Source: CBDCHC01 sp965217075
GTDB lineage: Bacteria; Pseudomonadota; Gammaproteobacteria; PS1; Pseudothioglobaceae
DNA length: 64,000 nt
Reading direction: 5' to 3'
Assembly: GCA_965217075.1 (NCBI GenBank)
Contig: CBDCHC010000008.1
Location: 185,026-249,025, forward strand
Shown one piece after another: positions 46,959 to 54,835 of the stretch. A program made the translations under genes and the position numbers. Numbering within the stretch: the first letter of the stretch is position 1; every line of letters starts with the position of its first letter. The notes beneath the pieces were generated by a model. That model was not told the origin of the DNA. It ran no database searches and saw nothing but the letters and a program-made list of their open reading frames with translations.

Positions 46959-47861
46959 ATGACAACTGGAGTTACTCTTAATACAGAAGAATTAATAAAA
47001 ATAGGTAAGTTACAATCACTAGGCAAGCATCATAATAAAAAGATTAATAATCATTTTACTGGTAATAAATTATCTAAAATTAAAGGCCATGGTATTGATT
47101 TTGACGAGGTAAGGGAATATCAGTTTGGTGATGATATTCGCTCCATTGACTGGAAAACTACAGCTAAATTACAAAAAACCTATATAAAAACCTATAAAGA
47201 AGAGAAACAAAGACAAGTATTTGTTTTAGTTGATTTTAGTAATAGCATGTATTTTGCTAGCAAAGTTGCTTTTAAATCAGTAATTTGTGCTAAAGTTGCT
47301 ACCTTAATTGCCTTTTCAGCCCTAAAGCATAATGATAAAATCGGCGCTGTTATGTATAACGAAAATAATCATTATGAGCTGAAAGCAAAAAACTCTAAAT
47401 ACGGTGTACAAAATTTAATATCAGCTATGGTAAAGTTACATAATACTGATAATACAAAAACTAGTAAGAATAATTTTTATCAAGCATTATTGAGACTTAA
47501 AAATAGTGTTAAACCAGGTAGTTTATTATTTATAATTAGTGATTTTTATCAATTAAATAAACAAGAGCAACAATTAATTCAACAATTAACTATCCATAAT
47601 GATATTATTTTTTGTTTTATTTATGATGATTTAGAAAAAAATCCACCGCCAAAAGGCAGTTATTTAATAAATAACAACTCTACTATTAAAAAATTAAATA
47701 TCTTTAGTAAAAAAGATAATAATGAATATAAGGATTTTTTTAATAAAAAATATAATTTTTTAAAAATGTTCACACAATTAAATAATATGCAGATAATTGC
47801 TATAAAAACAGATGACGATTTAATACAAAAATTAAGTAATATAAATATCTTTCATAAATAA
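46959..47861 (+). CDS. DUF58 domain protein of the moxR-bat operon
   Basis: A 300-residue cytoplasmic protein with the DUF58 signature GIDFDEVREYQFGDDIRSIDWKTTAKLQ (about 44-72) and a degenerate VWA-like domain (VFVLVDFSNSMYF, a DxSxS-type MIDAS near residue 92). It starts 6 bases after moxR and is coupled to the DUF4381 gene. It always accompanies MoxR in these operons; its molecular function is not established. Confidence 0.92.
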   Translation: MTTGVTLNTEELIKIGKLQSLGKHHNKKINNHFTGNKLSKIKGHGIDFDEVREYQFGDDIRSIDWKTTAKLQKTYIKTYKEEKQRQVFVLVDFSNSMYFASKVAFKSVICAKVATLIAFSALKHNDKIGAVMYNENNHYELKAKNSKYGVQNLISAMVKLHNTDNTKTSKNNFYQALLRLKNSVKPGSLLFIISDFYQLNKQEQQLIQQLTIHNDIIFCFIYDDLEKNPPPKGSYLINNNSTIKKLNIFSKKDNNEYKDFFNKKYNFLKMFTQLNNMQIIAIKTDDDLIQKLSNINIFHK

Positions 47862-47862
47862 T

Positions 47863-48294
47863 ATGCAACAAAATAATTTATTAGACAAATTAAAAGATAT
47901 TCATTTGCCACCTGCAATTGATTCTCAATTAGCTTGGGGTTTTTATGTGTTAATATTTATTATAATATTAACAATAGCTATTGCTATCAATATATATTAT
48001 AAAAAATATAAGAAACAATTAGTAATAAAAGAATTTTACCGACAGCTTAAAGTAATTGATAAAAATTTTGCTATAAAATATTCTATGTTATTACGCCGTT
48101 ATGCTATTTATTATTATCCAGCATTAAAAATACAATCATTTAATGAAAAACAATGGGTAGATTTTTTACATAATAAGTTACCATTAAATAATAAATTAAA
48201 AAAGTTATTTATTAGTGATATTTATAAAAAAGATAATAATATTGATAAAAAAATTTTATTAAATTATTGTAAAAAGTGGATTCAAAATGTTTAA
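47863..48294 (+). CDS. DUF4381 membrane protein of the bat operon
   Basis: A 143-residue protein with LKDIHLPPAIDSQLAWGFYVLI leading into one membrane helix (about 26-46), then a basic cytoplasmic domain with SMLLRRYAIYYYP and QWVDFLHNKLP. Position between DUF58 and BatA and the 'I.LP..I..WP.APGW'-like opening identify the DUF4381 family. It overlaps batA by 8 bases. Role unknown. Confidence 0.82.
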   Translation: MQQNNLLDKLKDIHLPPAIDSQLAWGFYVLIFIIILTIAIAINIYYKKYKKQLVIKEFYRQLKVIDKNFAIKYSMLLRRYAIYYYPALKIQSFNEKQWVDFLHNKLPLNNKLKKLFISDIYKKDNNIDKKILLNYCKKWIQNV

Positions 48295-49225
48295 ATTTGA
48301 TTGGATTTATTTAATCTTATTATTACCATTACCTCTTATCACACATTGGCTAAAAAGAAGAACTATTCATAACAATAATAGCATTTATTTGCCTTTTGCA
48401 TTGGATTTGAAAAATTTAAATACTAAGCATAAAAAATATAAAAATACCTTATTATGGCTTGCTTGGGCATTTTTAATTATAGCTAGTATGCGTCCAATAT
48501 TTGTTGATAAAGCTATTAAATTACCTATTAAAGGTCGTGATATTATTATGGCAGTTGATTTATCTGGTAGTATGCAAGAAAAAGATTTTACTATTAATGG
48601 TCAAGTAGTAAATAGACTTAATGTAGTAAAGATAGCTGCGCTTAAATTTATAACTGCACGTAATAAAGATAGAATAGCATTAATTGTTTTTGGTTCTAAT
48701 GCTTTTTTATATTCACCACTTACTTTTGATAAAGAATTAATTAAAAAATATTTATCACAAGTGCAAATTAATATGGCAGGAGAAAATACGGCAATAAGTG
48801 ATGTAATTATTTTAGCAGCAAAACATTTTAGCGATAATAACAACCATACACAGAAAACATTAATTTTACTAACAGACGGCAAAGATACAGCCAGCAAAAT
48901 ACCAATACAACAAGCAATTACCGTAGCTAAAGAACAAAAGATGAAAATATATACAATTGGCTTAGGTAGTAATACAGCAAATTGGTTTAATTTAAGCTCT
49001 CCTTTAGATGAAGATTTATTAAAAGATATAGCATTACAAACAGGCGGGTTATACTTTCACGCTAAAGATACTAAATCACTGCATAATATTTATCAAGAAT
49101 TAGACAAGTTAGAATATAGCGCCAAAGAAGATATGCTTTATAGGCCCCAAAAAGACTTATTCTACTACCCATTAGGAATATTTTTAATACTTATTATTAT
49201 ATTTATATTAAGAAAATGCAGATAA
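48287..49225 (+). CDS. batA: BatA-like von Willebrand A-domain membrane protein
   Basis: A 312-residue inner-membrane protein with two N-terminal helices (about 5-20, 53-68), a periplasmic VWA domain with intact MIDAS DLSGSMQEKDF (91-95 = DxSxS), TLILLTDGKDTASK, and a C-terminal helix (about 292-309). The VWA fold binds Mg2+ and partner proteins. It overlaps its neighbours by 8 and 10 bases, consistent with a stoichiometric complex with BatB. Confidence 0.9.
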   Translation: MFKFDWIYLILLLPLPLITHWLKRRTIHNNNSIYLPFALDLKNLNTKHKKYKNTLLWLAWAFLIIASMRPIFVDKAIKLPIKGRDIIMAVDLSGSMQEKDFTINGQVVNRLNVVKIAALKFITARNKDRIALIVFGSNAFLYSPLTFDKELIKKYLSQVQINMAGENTAISDVIILAAKHFSDNNNHTQKTLILLTDGKDTASKIPIQQAITVAKEQKMKIYTIGLGSNTANWFNLSSPLDEDLLKDIALQTGGLYFHAKDTKSLHNIYQELDKLEYSAKEDMLYRPQKDLFYYPLGIFLILIIIFILRKCR

Positions 49226-50163
49226 TAACTCAATATTTTATACGTCCAGAATTATTACTTATAATACTGCCTTTATTATTAATAGTAGCATTTATAATTA
49301 AAAGCAATAATAGTGGCAATTGGGCAAAAGTTATTGATAAACATTTATTAAATAAATTAATAATTAAACAAAAAAGTAATAATTATTTTTTATATATTTT
49401 AATAATAACTATTTTTATAATAAGCGTTATAGCTATGAGCGGCATCAGTTTAGAGAGTAAAAAAATTAAAAGCTATAACTCTAATAAGCTACATATTATA
49501 CTATTAGATACTTCGCCATCGATGATAGCAGCTGATATTAAACCATCACGTCTTAAAATGGCAAAAATTATCATTAAACAATTACTAAAACAAAAAAAAG
49601 ATGCTGAAGTGATGCTAGTAGCCTTTGCTGGTGAGCCCTATATAGTTGTTCCAGCTACAAAAGATAATAAACCAATTATTAATTTAATAGATAAAATAAA
49701 CACAAAAACTATACCAAAACCTGGCTCTCGTCTTGATTTAGCGCTAAATTATATATTAGAGATTATTAATAAATATCCAGATAAAGAAATAAGTATATTG
49801 TTATTAACTGATGCTCAGACCATTAACAACCAATCTTTTATATATGCAAAAAAACTTAAAAAACAAAAAATTAATTTATCTGTCATAGCAGTTGCTAAAA
49901 AAAATAAAGTAGCCTTTAAATATCAAGGTAAGATTAAATATTCAAAAGTTAATCAAAAATCATTACAATCATTAGTAAAAACAACTAATGGTAATTATCA
50001 AATTATTACCAACCATATAAATAATATAAATAAATACTTGGCTTATAATAATATATCAGCAACATTTAATCAGCAAAAAGAGATAAATTATCGTATTGAT
50101 AACGGTGTTTATTTGTTATTTATTTTAATAATTATTACTTTATTGTTATTTAGATATGAATAA
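49216..50163 (+). CDS. batB: BatB-like von Willebrand A-domain membrane protein
   Basis: Paralogue of BatA with the same plan in 315 residues: helices at about 12-28 and 58-78, a VWA domain with MIDAS LLDTSPSM (98-102 = DxSxS) and ISILLLTDAQT, and a C-terminal helix (about 293-311). It overlaps batA and batC. The pair would form the membrane scaffold of the Bat complex. Confidence 0.9.
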   Translation: MQIITQYFIRPELLLIILPLLLIVAFIIKSNNSGNWAKVIDKHLLNKLIIKQKSNNYFLYILIITIFIISVIAMSGISLESKKIKSYNSNKLHIILLDTSPSMIAADIKPSRLKMAKIIIKQLLKQKKDAEVMLVAFAGEPYIVVPATKDNKPIINLIDKINTKTIPKPGSRLDLALNYILEIINKYPDKEISILLLTDAQTINNQSFIYAKKLKKQKINLSVIAVAKKNKVAFKYQGKIKYSKVNQKSLQSLVKTTNGNYQIITNHINNINKYLAYNNISATFNQQKEINYRIDNGVYLLFILIIITLLLFRYE

Positions 50164-51070
50164 ATTATTAATCTTGTTATTAATAGTTAGCAGTAATATA
50201 AATGCTAAAGATTTAACTATATTTGATACTATATGGCAGACAAAAGACCAGATAGCAAAAAATGCTTTTGATAAAAAAAATTATAAAAATGCTAGTAAAT
50301 TATTTACTAATCAAAATTGGCTTGGTAGTGCTTTATATAAAAATAAAAAATATAAAAAAGCAGCAGAAGTTTTTAAATTATTAACAGATAATTATAACCA
50401 TGCTAATTCTTTAGCCAAATTTGGAAAATTTCAACAAGCAATTGATATTTATAAAAAAATTAATAAACAAAGCAATGAATACAACGACGCTCAATATAAT
50501 ATTACTATATTGCAACAAATATTAAAACAACAAAATAAACAAAAACAAGATAAAAAATCTAATAAAGATAAAAAGAATACTAATAAAAAACAAGATAAAA
50601 AAGATAAAAAAAATACTAATAAACAGCAACAACAAAATAGTACTAAAAAAAATAGAAATAATTCTAATAAAAAACAAGATAAAAAATCTAATAAAGATAA
50701 AAAGAATACTAATAAAAAACAAGATAAAAAAGATAAAAAAAATACTAATAAACAGCAACAACAAAATAGTACTAAAAAAAATAAAAATAATTCTAATAAA
50801 AAACAAGATAAAAAATCTAATAAAGATAAAAAGAATTCTAATAAACAGCAACAAGATAAACAAAAACAAAATAGTGATAAATTAATTAAGAAAAAATTAA
50901 CCAAACAACAAATAAATAACAAGCTAAATAAACAAAAATTAGAGCATCTTTTTAAACAAATTACCACAGAACAAAAAAATTTATTAAAACAAAAATTCTT
51001 AATTGAACAATATTTTCGTCAGCAAAATCATTCTAAATTTATAAATCAGGAGAAGGAAATATCATGGTAA
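50156..51070 (+). CDS. batC: BatC-like TPR protein with a long Lys/Asn/Gln-rich repeat tail
   Basis: A 304-residue exported protein: signal peptide (1-17), then TPR-like helices (AKNAFDKKNYKNASKLFTNQ, YKNKKYKKAAEVFKLL, AKFGKFQQAIDIYKKI; about 35-115). About 120 residues of almost pure K/N/D/Q/S/T follow, containing a 43-residue tandem repeat. The C-terminus returns to a helical segment (LKQKFLIEQYFRQQNHS). Related Bat TPR proteins have a short charged tail; this one has expanded. The antisense frames over it are artefacts of composition. Confidence 0.85.
   Translation: MNKLLILLLIVSSNINAKDLTIFDTIWQTKDQIAKNAFDKKNYKNASKLFTNQNWLGSALYKNKKYKKAAEVFKLLTDNYNHANSLAKFGKFQQAIDIYKKINKQSNEYNDAQYNITILQQILKQQNKQKQDKKSNKDKKNTNKKQDKKDKKNTNKQQQQNSTKKNRNNSNKKQDKKSNKDKKNTNKKQDKKDKKNTNKQQQQNSTKKNKNNSNKKQDKKSNKDKKNSNKQQQDKQKQNSDKLIKKKLTKQQINNKLNKQKLEHLFKQITTEQKNLLKQKFLIEQYFRQQNHSKFINQEKEISW
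50541..50845 (+). repeat. 129-bp tandem repeat inside batC, two copies plus a partial third
   Basis: The element beginning near CAAGATAAAAAATCTAATAA recurs at 50546, 50675 and 50804, exactly 129 bases (43 codons) apart. The two full copies differ at only about one visible base (AGA/AAA, Arg/Lys), so the duplication is recent. The unit keeps the reading frame and is itself built of smaller degenerate K-D-K-K-N-T-N motifs. Confidence 0.9.
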
Positions 51071-52695
51071 ATATCATTAAATTAATACTTATAGTATTTA
51101 TTATAAATAACGCCATAGCAAGTATTAATTCCACAGTAAATAAAACACAAATTACTAGCTTAGAAAATATAATATTGACTATAAATATAGAAAATGAAGC
51201 AGATACTAAATTAAATATAAATAAATTAAAACAAGATTTTATTATTAATTCTAAATCACAAAGTAATACTTTTCGTTCTTTTAATGGCAAGAGTTCAAAT
51301 TTATTACAATTAGCTTTTATTTTAGAACCCAAACGAATTGGCACTCTAACTATTCCAGCTTTTAATATAGGAAAACATACCTCAAAAGCAATTAATATAG
51401 AAGTTATTGAAGTAGATGAAAAATATTTTCAAAATAATGTAATTTATTTGGGCTCTAAAGTAAATAAAACAAAAGCCAAAATTGGTGAACAAATTATTTA
51501 CAGTATAAAACTTTATTCTAGAATAGATACTTCCAATGCTACATTAGATTTTAGCCCAAAAATAAATAATGCCTTAATTAAAAAATTAAAAACTATTAAA
51601 GCAGCTAGAAAAATAACTATTGATAACGAACAATTATGGTTAAGAGAATTTAATTTTGCTATCTATCCACAAAGACCTGGTTTGTTATATATTCCAGCAG
51701 TTAAAGAAAAGATAAATATTAATAATAGGGGAAGCATAGATGAATTATTATTATTTACCAAAGCAATTACTTTAAATATTGAAAGTATTACTGCTAATTA
51801 TCCTGATAATTATGATTGGTTAGTTGCAACTCATGTTAAGATTGATGCAAAATTTATTGATAAAAATCAAAAGTTTAAAGTGGGTGAAGCAATTACTAGG
51901 GAACTGACTATTAAAGTATCATCGCAAATTAAAGAACAAATACCAAAAATAAAACTAAATAATAATAGCAATATAGAACAATATTTAGACGCCAACACTA
52001 CACAAGAGCAAATAATGACTGATGATATTATTACTACCTTAAAGCAAACTATGTTAATTATTCCCAATAAAGCTGGTAAACAAACAATTCCAGCAATAAG
52101 TATTAAATGGTTTGATGCTAATAAAAAAATAATTAAAATCACTACGCTACCTGCAATGAATATAAATGTATTGCCAACACCTAATACATCTATTGTTACA
52201 ACACAAAAACCATTAATAAATAAAAATAATCAAGTTGTTACTAATAAAAACAACAATAACAATATAGTTAATAAAAATAGCGCTATATTTTGGCAAATAA
52301 TATCTTTTATATTGTCTGTATTATTAATAGTAACCATGTTAAGGTGTTATCTTAAAAATAAAAAACCTACTAATAAAATAAATAAAACTATAAATAGCGA
52401 TAATTATTTACATAATATTAAAAAATTTGCAAAAAACAATAATGCCAAACAAACAAAATTAGCTATAGATAAATGGTTGTTTGCTACTTATAAGCAACAA
52501 AATATTAATAAATTTATTACTGAGTTAAAAAATGAAAATTTAATACATGCAATGCAAGAATTACAACTTAATTTATATAGTAATAAAACAAATAATTGGC
52601 ATGGTTTAAAATTTTGGCAAATATTCTCTACTGCAATACAACAAAAACAAGTAGTTAAAAGTAATATAGTGCCAGATTTATATCCTGATAGATAA
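51064..52695 (+). CDS. batD: BatD/BatE-like oxygen-tolerance protein
   Basis: A 543-residue protein: signal peptide (about 1-20), a long periplasmic region of beta-rich BatD repeats (TSLENIILTINIENEADT, FILEPKRIGTLTIPAF, YPQRPGLLYIPAV, IIPNKAGKQTIPAISIKWFD), one membrane helix (about 410-430) and a cytoplasmic helical tail. It is last in the operon and overlaps batC by 7 bases. In Bacteroides bat genes were linked to aerotolerance; in gammaproteobacteria the role is unresolved. Confidence 0.88.
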   Translation: MVNIIKLILIVFIINNAIASINSTVNKTQITSLENIILTINIENEADTKLNINKLKQDFIINSKSQSNTFRSFNGKSSNLLQLAFILEPKRIGTLTIPAFNIGKHTSKAINIEVIEVDEKYFQNNVIYLGSKVNKTKAKIGEQIIYSIKLYSRIDTSNATLDFSPKINNALIKKLKTIKAARKITIDNEQLWLREFNFAIYPQRPGLLYIPAVKEKININNRGSIDELLLFTKAITLNIESITANYPDNYDWLVATHVKIDAKFIDKNQKFKVGEAITRELTIKVSSQIKEQIPKIKLNNNSNIEQYLDANTTQEQIMTDDIITTLKQTMLIIPNKAGKQTIPAISIKWFDANKKIIKITTLPAMNINVLPTPNTSIVTTQKPLINKNNQVVTNKNNNNNIVNKNSAIFWQIISFILSVLLIVTMLRCYLKNKKPTNKINKTINSDNYLHNIKKFAKNNNAKQTKLAIDKWLFATYKQQNINKFITELKNENLIHAMQELQLNLYSNKTNNWHGLKFWQIFSTAIQQKQVVKSNIVPDLYPDR

Positions 52696-53049
52696 TAACT
52701 TAATATTATTTAACATGAAAATTATATGCTGTTTTAAAATAACACAGCTATTAGTAAAAATCATTAATATAATTTTACACAGTGATATAAATAAATAAAA
52801 TAAATCCATTAATAATAACAAAATTAGCTTACCTTAATACATAAAAAAATATTATTTATTAATAAAATTAACTAACTTAATTTATCATTATATAAAAAAA
52901 TTATTAATATTGATTACTGTAAATACAATAAAAATTATTTTCTAATTGATCTATTATAAGTTTGTATTATTATCTTTATTTGACAAATATATGATTAACA
53001 TTTATAATATCTGGAAATTCAAATATGCGGATTTATATGATTAATAATT
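52696..53049. other. 354-base intergenic region before arsR
   Basis: Very AT-rich, with no ORF of note on either strand and no tRNA-like fold that I can find. Its right end carries the arsR promoter and a possible operator (ATATGCGGATTTATATG, about 53024-53041). The left 280 bases show no structure beyond A/T runs. Confidence 0.6.
52980..53008 (+). promoter_or_regulatory. Perfect-consensus sigma70 promoter of the arsR operon
   Basis: TTGACA (52980-52985) and TATAAT (53003-53008) with a 17-base spacer, an exact consensus match. The start site would be near 53015, about 35 bases before the arsR ATG. Such a strong promoter fits a repressor-controlled operon. Confidence 0.8.
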
Positions 53050-53397
53050 ATGAATGATTTTTTTAAAGTTTTAGCAGATGAAACTAGATTAAGATGTATT
53101 GCTTTAATCTTTAACAATAAAGAAATTTGTGTCTGCGAATTAATGCACGCCCTAACATTACCACAATCAAAAATATCTAGACATTTATCAATTATCAGAC
53201 TTAATAGATTGATAAAACAAAGAAGATTAGGACAATGGGTGTTGTATTCTATCGATCCAAATATGGCTGATTTTAAAAAGAATATTATTGCAATTAGCAT
53301 TAATGAATTAAAAAATAGTCTACCTTATAAAGATGATAAAAATAAATTAAATAATATGAAAAATAGACCTTCTATTGTACAAAGTAGCTGTGTTTGA
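53050..53397 (+). CDS. arsR: ArsR/SmtB-family metal-responsive repressor
   Basis: A 115-residue winged-helix regulator: FFKVLADETRLRCIALIF opening, the metal-site motif EICVCELMHAL (two Cys, as in arsenic-sensing ArsR), the recognition helix PQSKISRHLSIIRLN, and the wing RRLGQWVLYSID. There is an extra Cys near the C-terminus (QSSCV). It presumably represses its own operon, with the permease and thioredoxin downstream. No Shine-Dalgarno is visible; the start is the first Met. Confidence 0.9.
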   Translation: MNDFFKVLADETRLRCIALIFNNKEICVCELMHALTLPQSKISRHLSIIRLNRLIKQRRLGQWVLYSIDPNMADFKKNIIAISINELKNSLPYKDDKNKLNNMKNRPSIVQSSCV

Positions 53398-54343
53398 ATT
53401 ATTTGCTAATCAGCTTGTTTTTCAATTTTTGCAAATAGCCAAAGATACTCGGCTTGGTGAAAGTCTACATTTTTTTGTTATGGATATAACAAAAATATTT
53501 TTTATGCTAACTTTAATTATTTATTTAATAGGTTTATTTAGGTCTTTTATTTCTCCTGAAAAGGTTAGAAGATATATACAAGGTAAATCAAAATTTACGG
53601 CTAGAATTTTAGCTATATTTTTAGGGGCAGTAACGCCATTTTGCTCATGCTCTTCAGTTCCATTATTTATAGGTTTTGTTGAAGCGGGAATTCCATTAGG
53701 CATTACTTTTTCATTTTTAATTGCCAGCCCAATGATTAATGAAATAGCTATTATTATGTTATTAGGTATAGTTGGCTGGAAAATAACACTAATTTATATT
53801 TTATCTGGTTTATTTGTAGCTTTTATAGGTGGTATTATTATAGAAAAATTTAAACCAGAGCGTTGGGTTGAAGCATATGTTTGGAAAATACAAGTAGGTA
53901 AAACTCCAGTAATAAAAACAGATAATTCATTCAATGCTATACATTATTATGCTATAGAAGAAGTAAAAAAAATTGTTGGAAATATTTGGAAATGGGTTGT
54001 TTTAGGGATTAGTTTAGGTGCTATTTTTCATGGTTACTTTCCACAAGAATGGGTCGCTAATTTAAGTGAAAAAAATAATTTCTTAGCCGTGCCTATGTCT
54101 GTTTTAATTGGCATTCCTCTTTATTCAAACGCAGTTAGTGTAATCCCTTTAGCTGAAGCAATGTTGATAAAAGGTGTAGCAATTGGTACTACACTTGCTT
54201 TTATGATGAGCATTGCGGCTATTTCATTGCCAGAAATAATGATTCTAAGAAAAGTTATTAAATGGCAGGCATTAATACTTTTCACTACAATTGTTACAGT
54301 CTCAATTATTCTTGTAGGCTGGTTTTTTAATATAATAATATAA
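53375..54343 (+). CDS. UPF0718/ArsP-like permease
   Basis: A membrane permease of about 290-320 residues with eight or so helices and the family's twin motif GAVTPFCSCSSVPLFIGF (about 90-107). The conserved Cys pair is proposed to handle As(III) or organoarsenical in ArsP relatives. IPLYSNAVSVIPLAEAM occurs in the second half. The start is uncertain: TTG at 53375 overlaps arsR by 23 bases, GTG at 53390 is possible, and ATG at 53480 would give the shortest form. The operon context supports efflux of arsenic species or another thiol-binding metal. Confidence 0.85.
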   Translation: MYKVAVFELFANQLVFQFLQIAKDTRLGESLHFFVMDITKIFFMLTLIIYLIGLFRSFISPEKVRRYIQGKSKFTARILAIFLGAVTPFCSCSSVPLFIGFVEAGIPLGITFSFLIASPMINEIAIIMLLGIVGWKITLIYILSGLFVAFIGGIIIEKFKPERWVEAYVWKIQVGKTPVIKTDNSFNAIHYYAIEEVKKIVGNIWKWVVLGISLGAIFHGYFPQEWVANLSEKNNFLAVPMSVLIGIPLYSNAVSVIPLAEAMLIKGVAIGTTLAFMMSIAAISLPEIMILRKVIKWQALILFTTIVTVSIILVGWFFNIII

Positions 54344-54350
54344 GGTAAAT

Positions 54351-54617
54351 ATGATTAACGTTAAAATATTAGGCACAGGGTGTGTAAATTGCAAAACAAC
54401 TCAAAAGTTAATTGAAGAAGTAACCAATGAAAATGACATAACTATTAAACTGGAAAAGATAGAGGATATAGCTGATATAATGTCATACGGCATAATGTCA
54501 ACACCTGGAGTTATTATTGATGGAAAAATTGCCCATACTGGCGGCATTCCTGATAAAAAAACAATTTTATCTTGGTTTAGTTCAAAATGCTGTCCTGCTG
54601 ATAATAATTGTTGTTAA
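54351..54617 (+). CDS. Small thioredoxin-family protein (redox-active disulfide protein type)
   Basis: An 88-residue cytoplasmic thioredoxin-fold protein with VKILGTGCVNCKTT (CxxC at about 11-14), the cis-Pro STPGVIIDGKI, and an unusual Cys-rich end (KCCPADNNCC). It is the third gene of the arsR operon, 7 bases after the permease. Such small thioredoxins frequently pair with UPF0718 permeases. The tail cysteines could bind metal. Confidence 0.88.
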   Translation: MINVKILGTGCVNCKTTQKLIEEVTNENDITIKLEKIEDIADIMSYGIMSTPGVIIDGKIAHTGGIPDKKTILSWFSSKCCPADNNCC

Positions 54618-54835
54618 TCAAGAAACAAAATTTATCACGCAATTACACTAAACATAAACTATCTTGTATATTTTAAATAGATTAATTTAATTATTATTAA
54701 CTCAATATTATCTAACAACAAGCTATAAAAATTATTAGTACATTAAAACAACATACAATGCAATATAGCAAATGCCGCTTATTTAAATAAATAAAAATAT
54801 TAATTCAACTAGTTTTAGTAATTATTTTGCCTTAA

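Noticed and set aside
50491..50967. Long antisense ORFs opposite batC (up to 158 codons)
   Set aside because: They are mirror images of the Lys/Asn/Gln-rich repeat, read as Phe/Leu/Ile/Ser-rich strings. They have no start signal and arise from composition.
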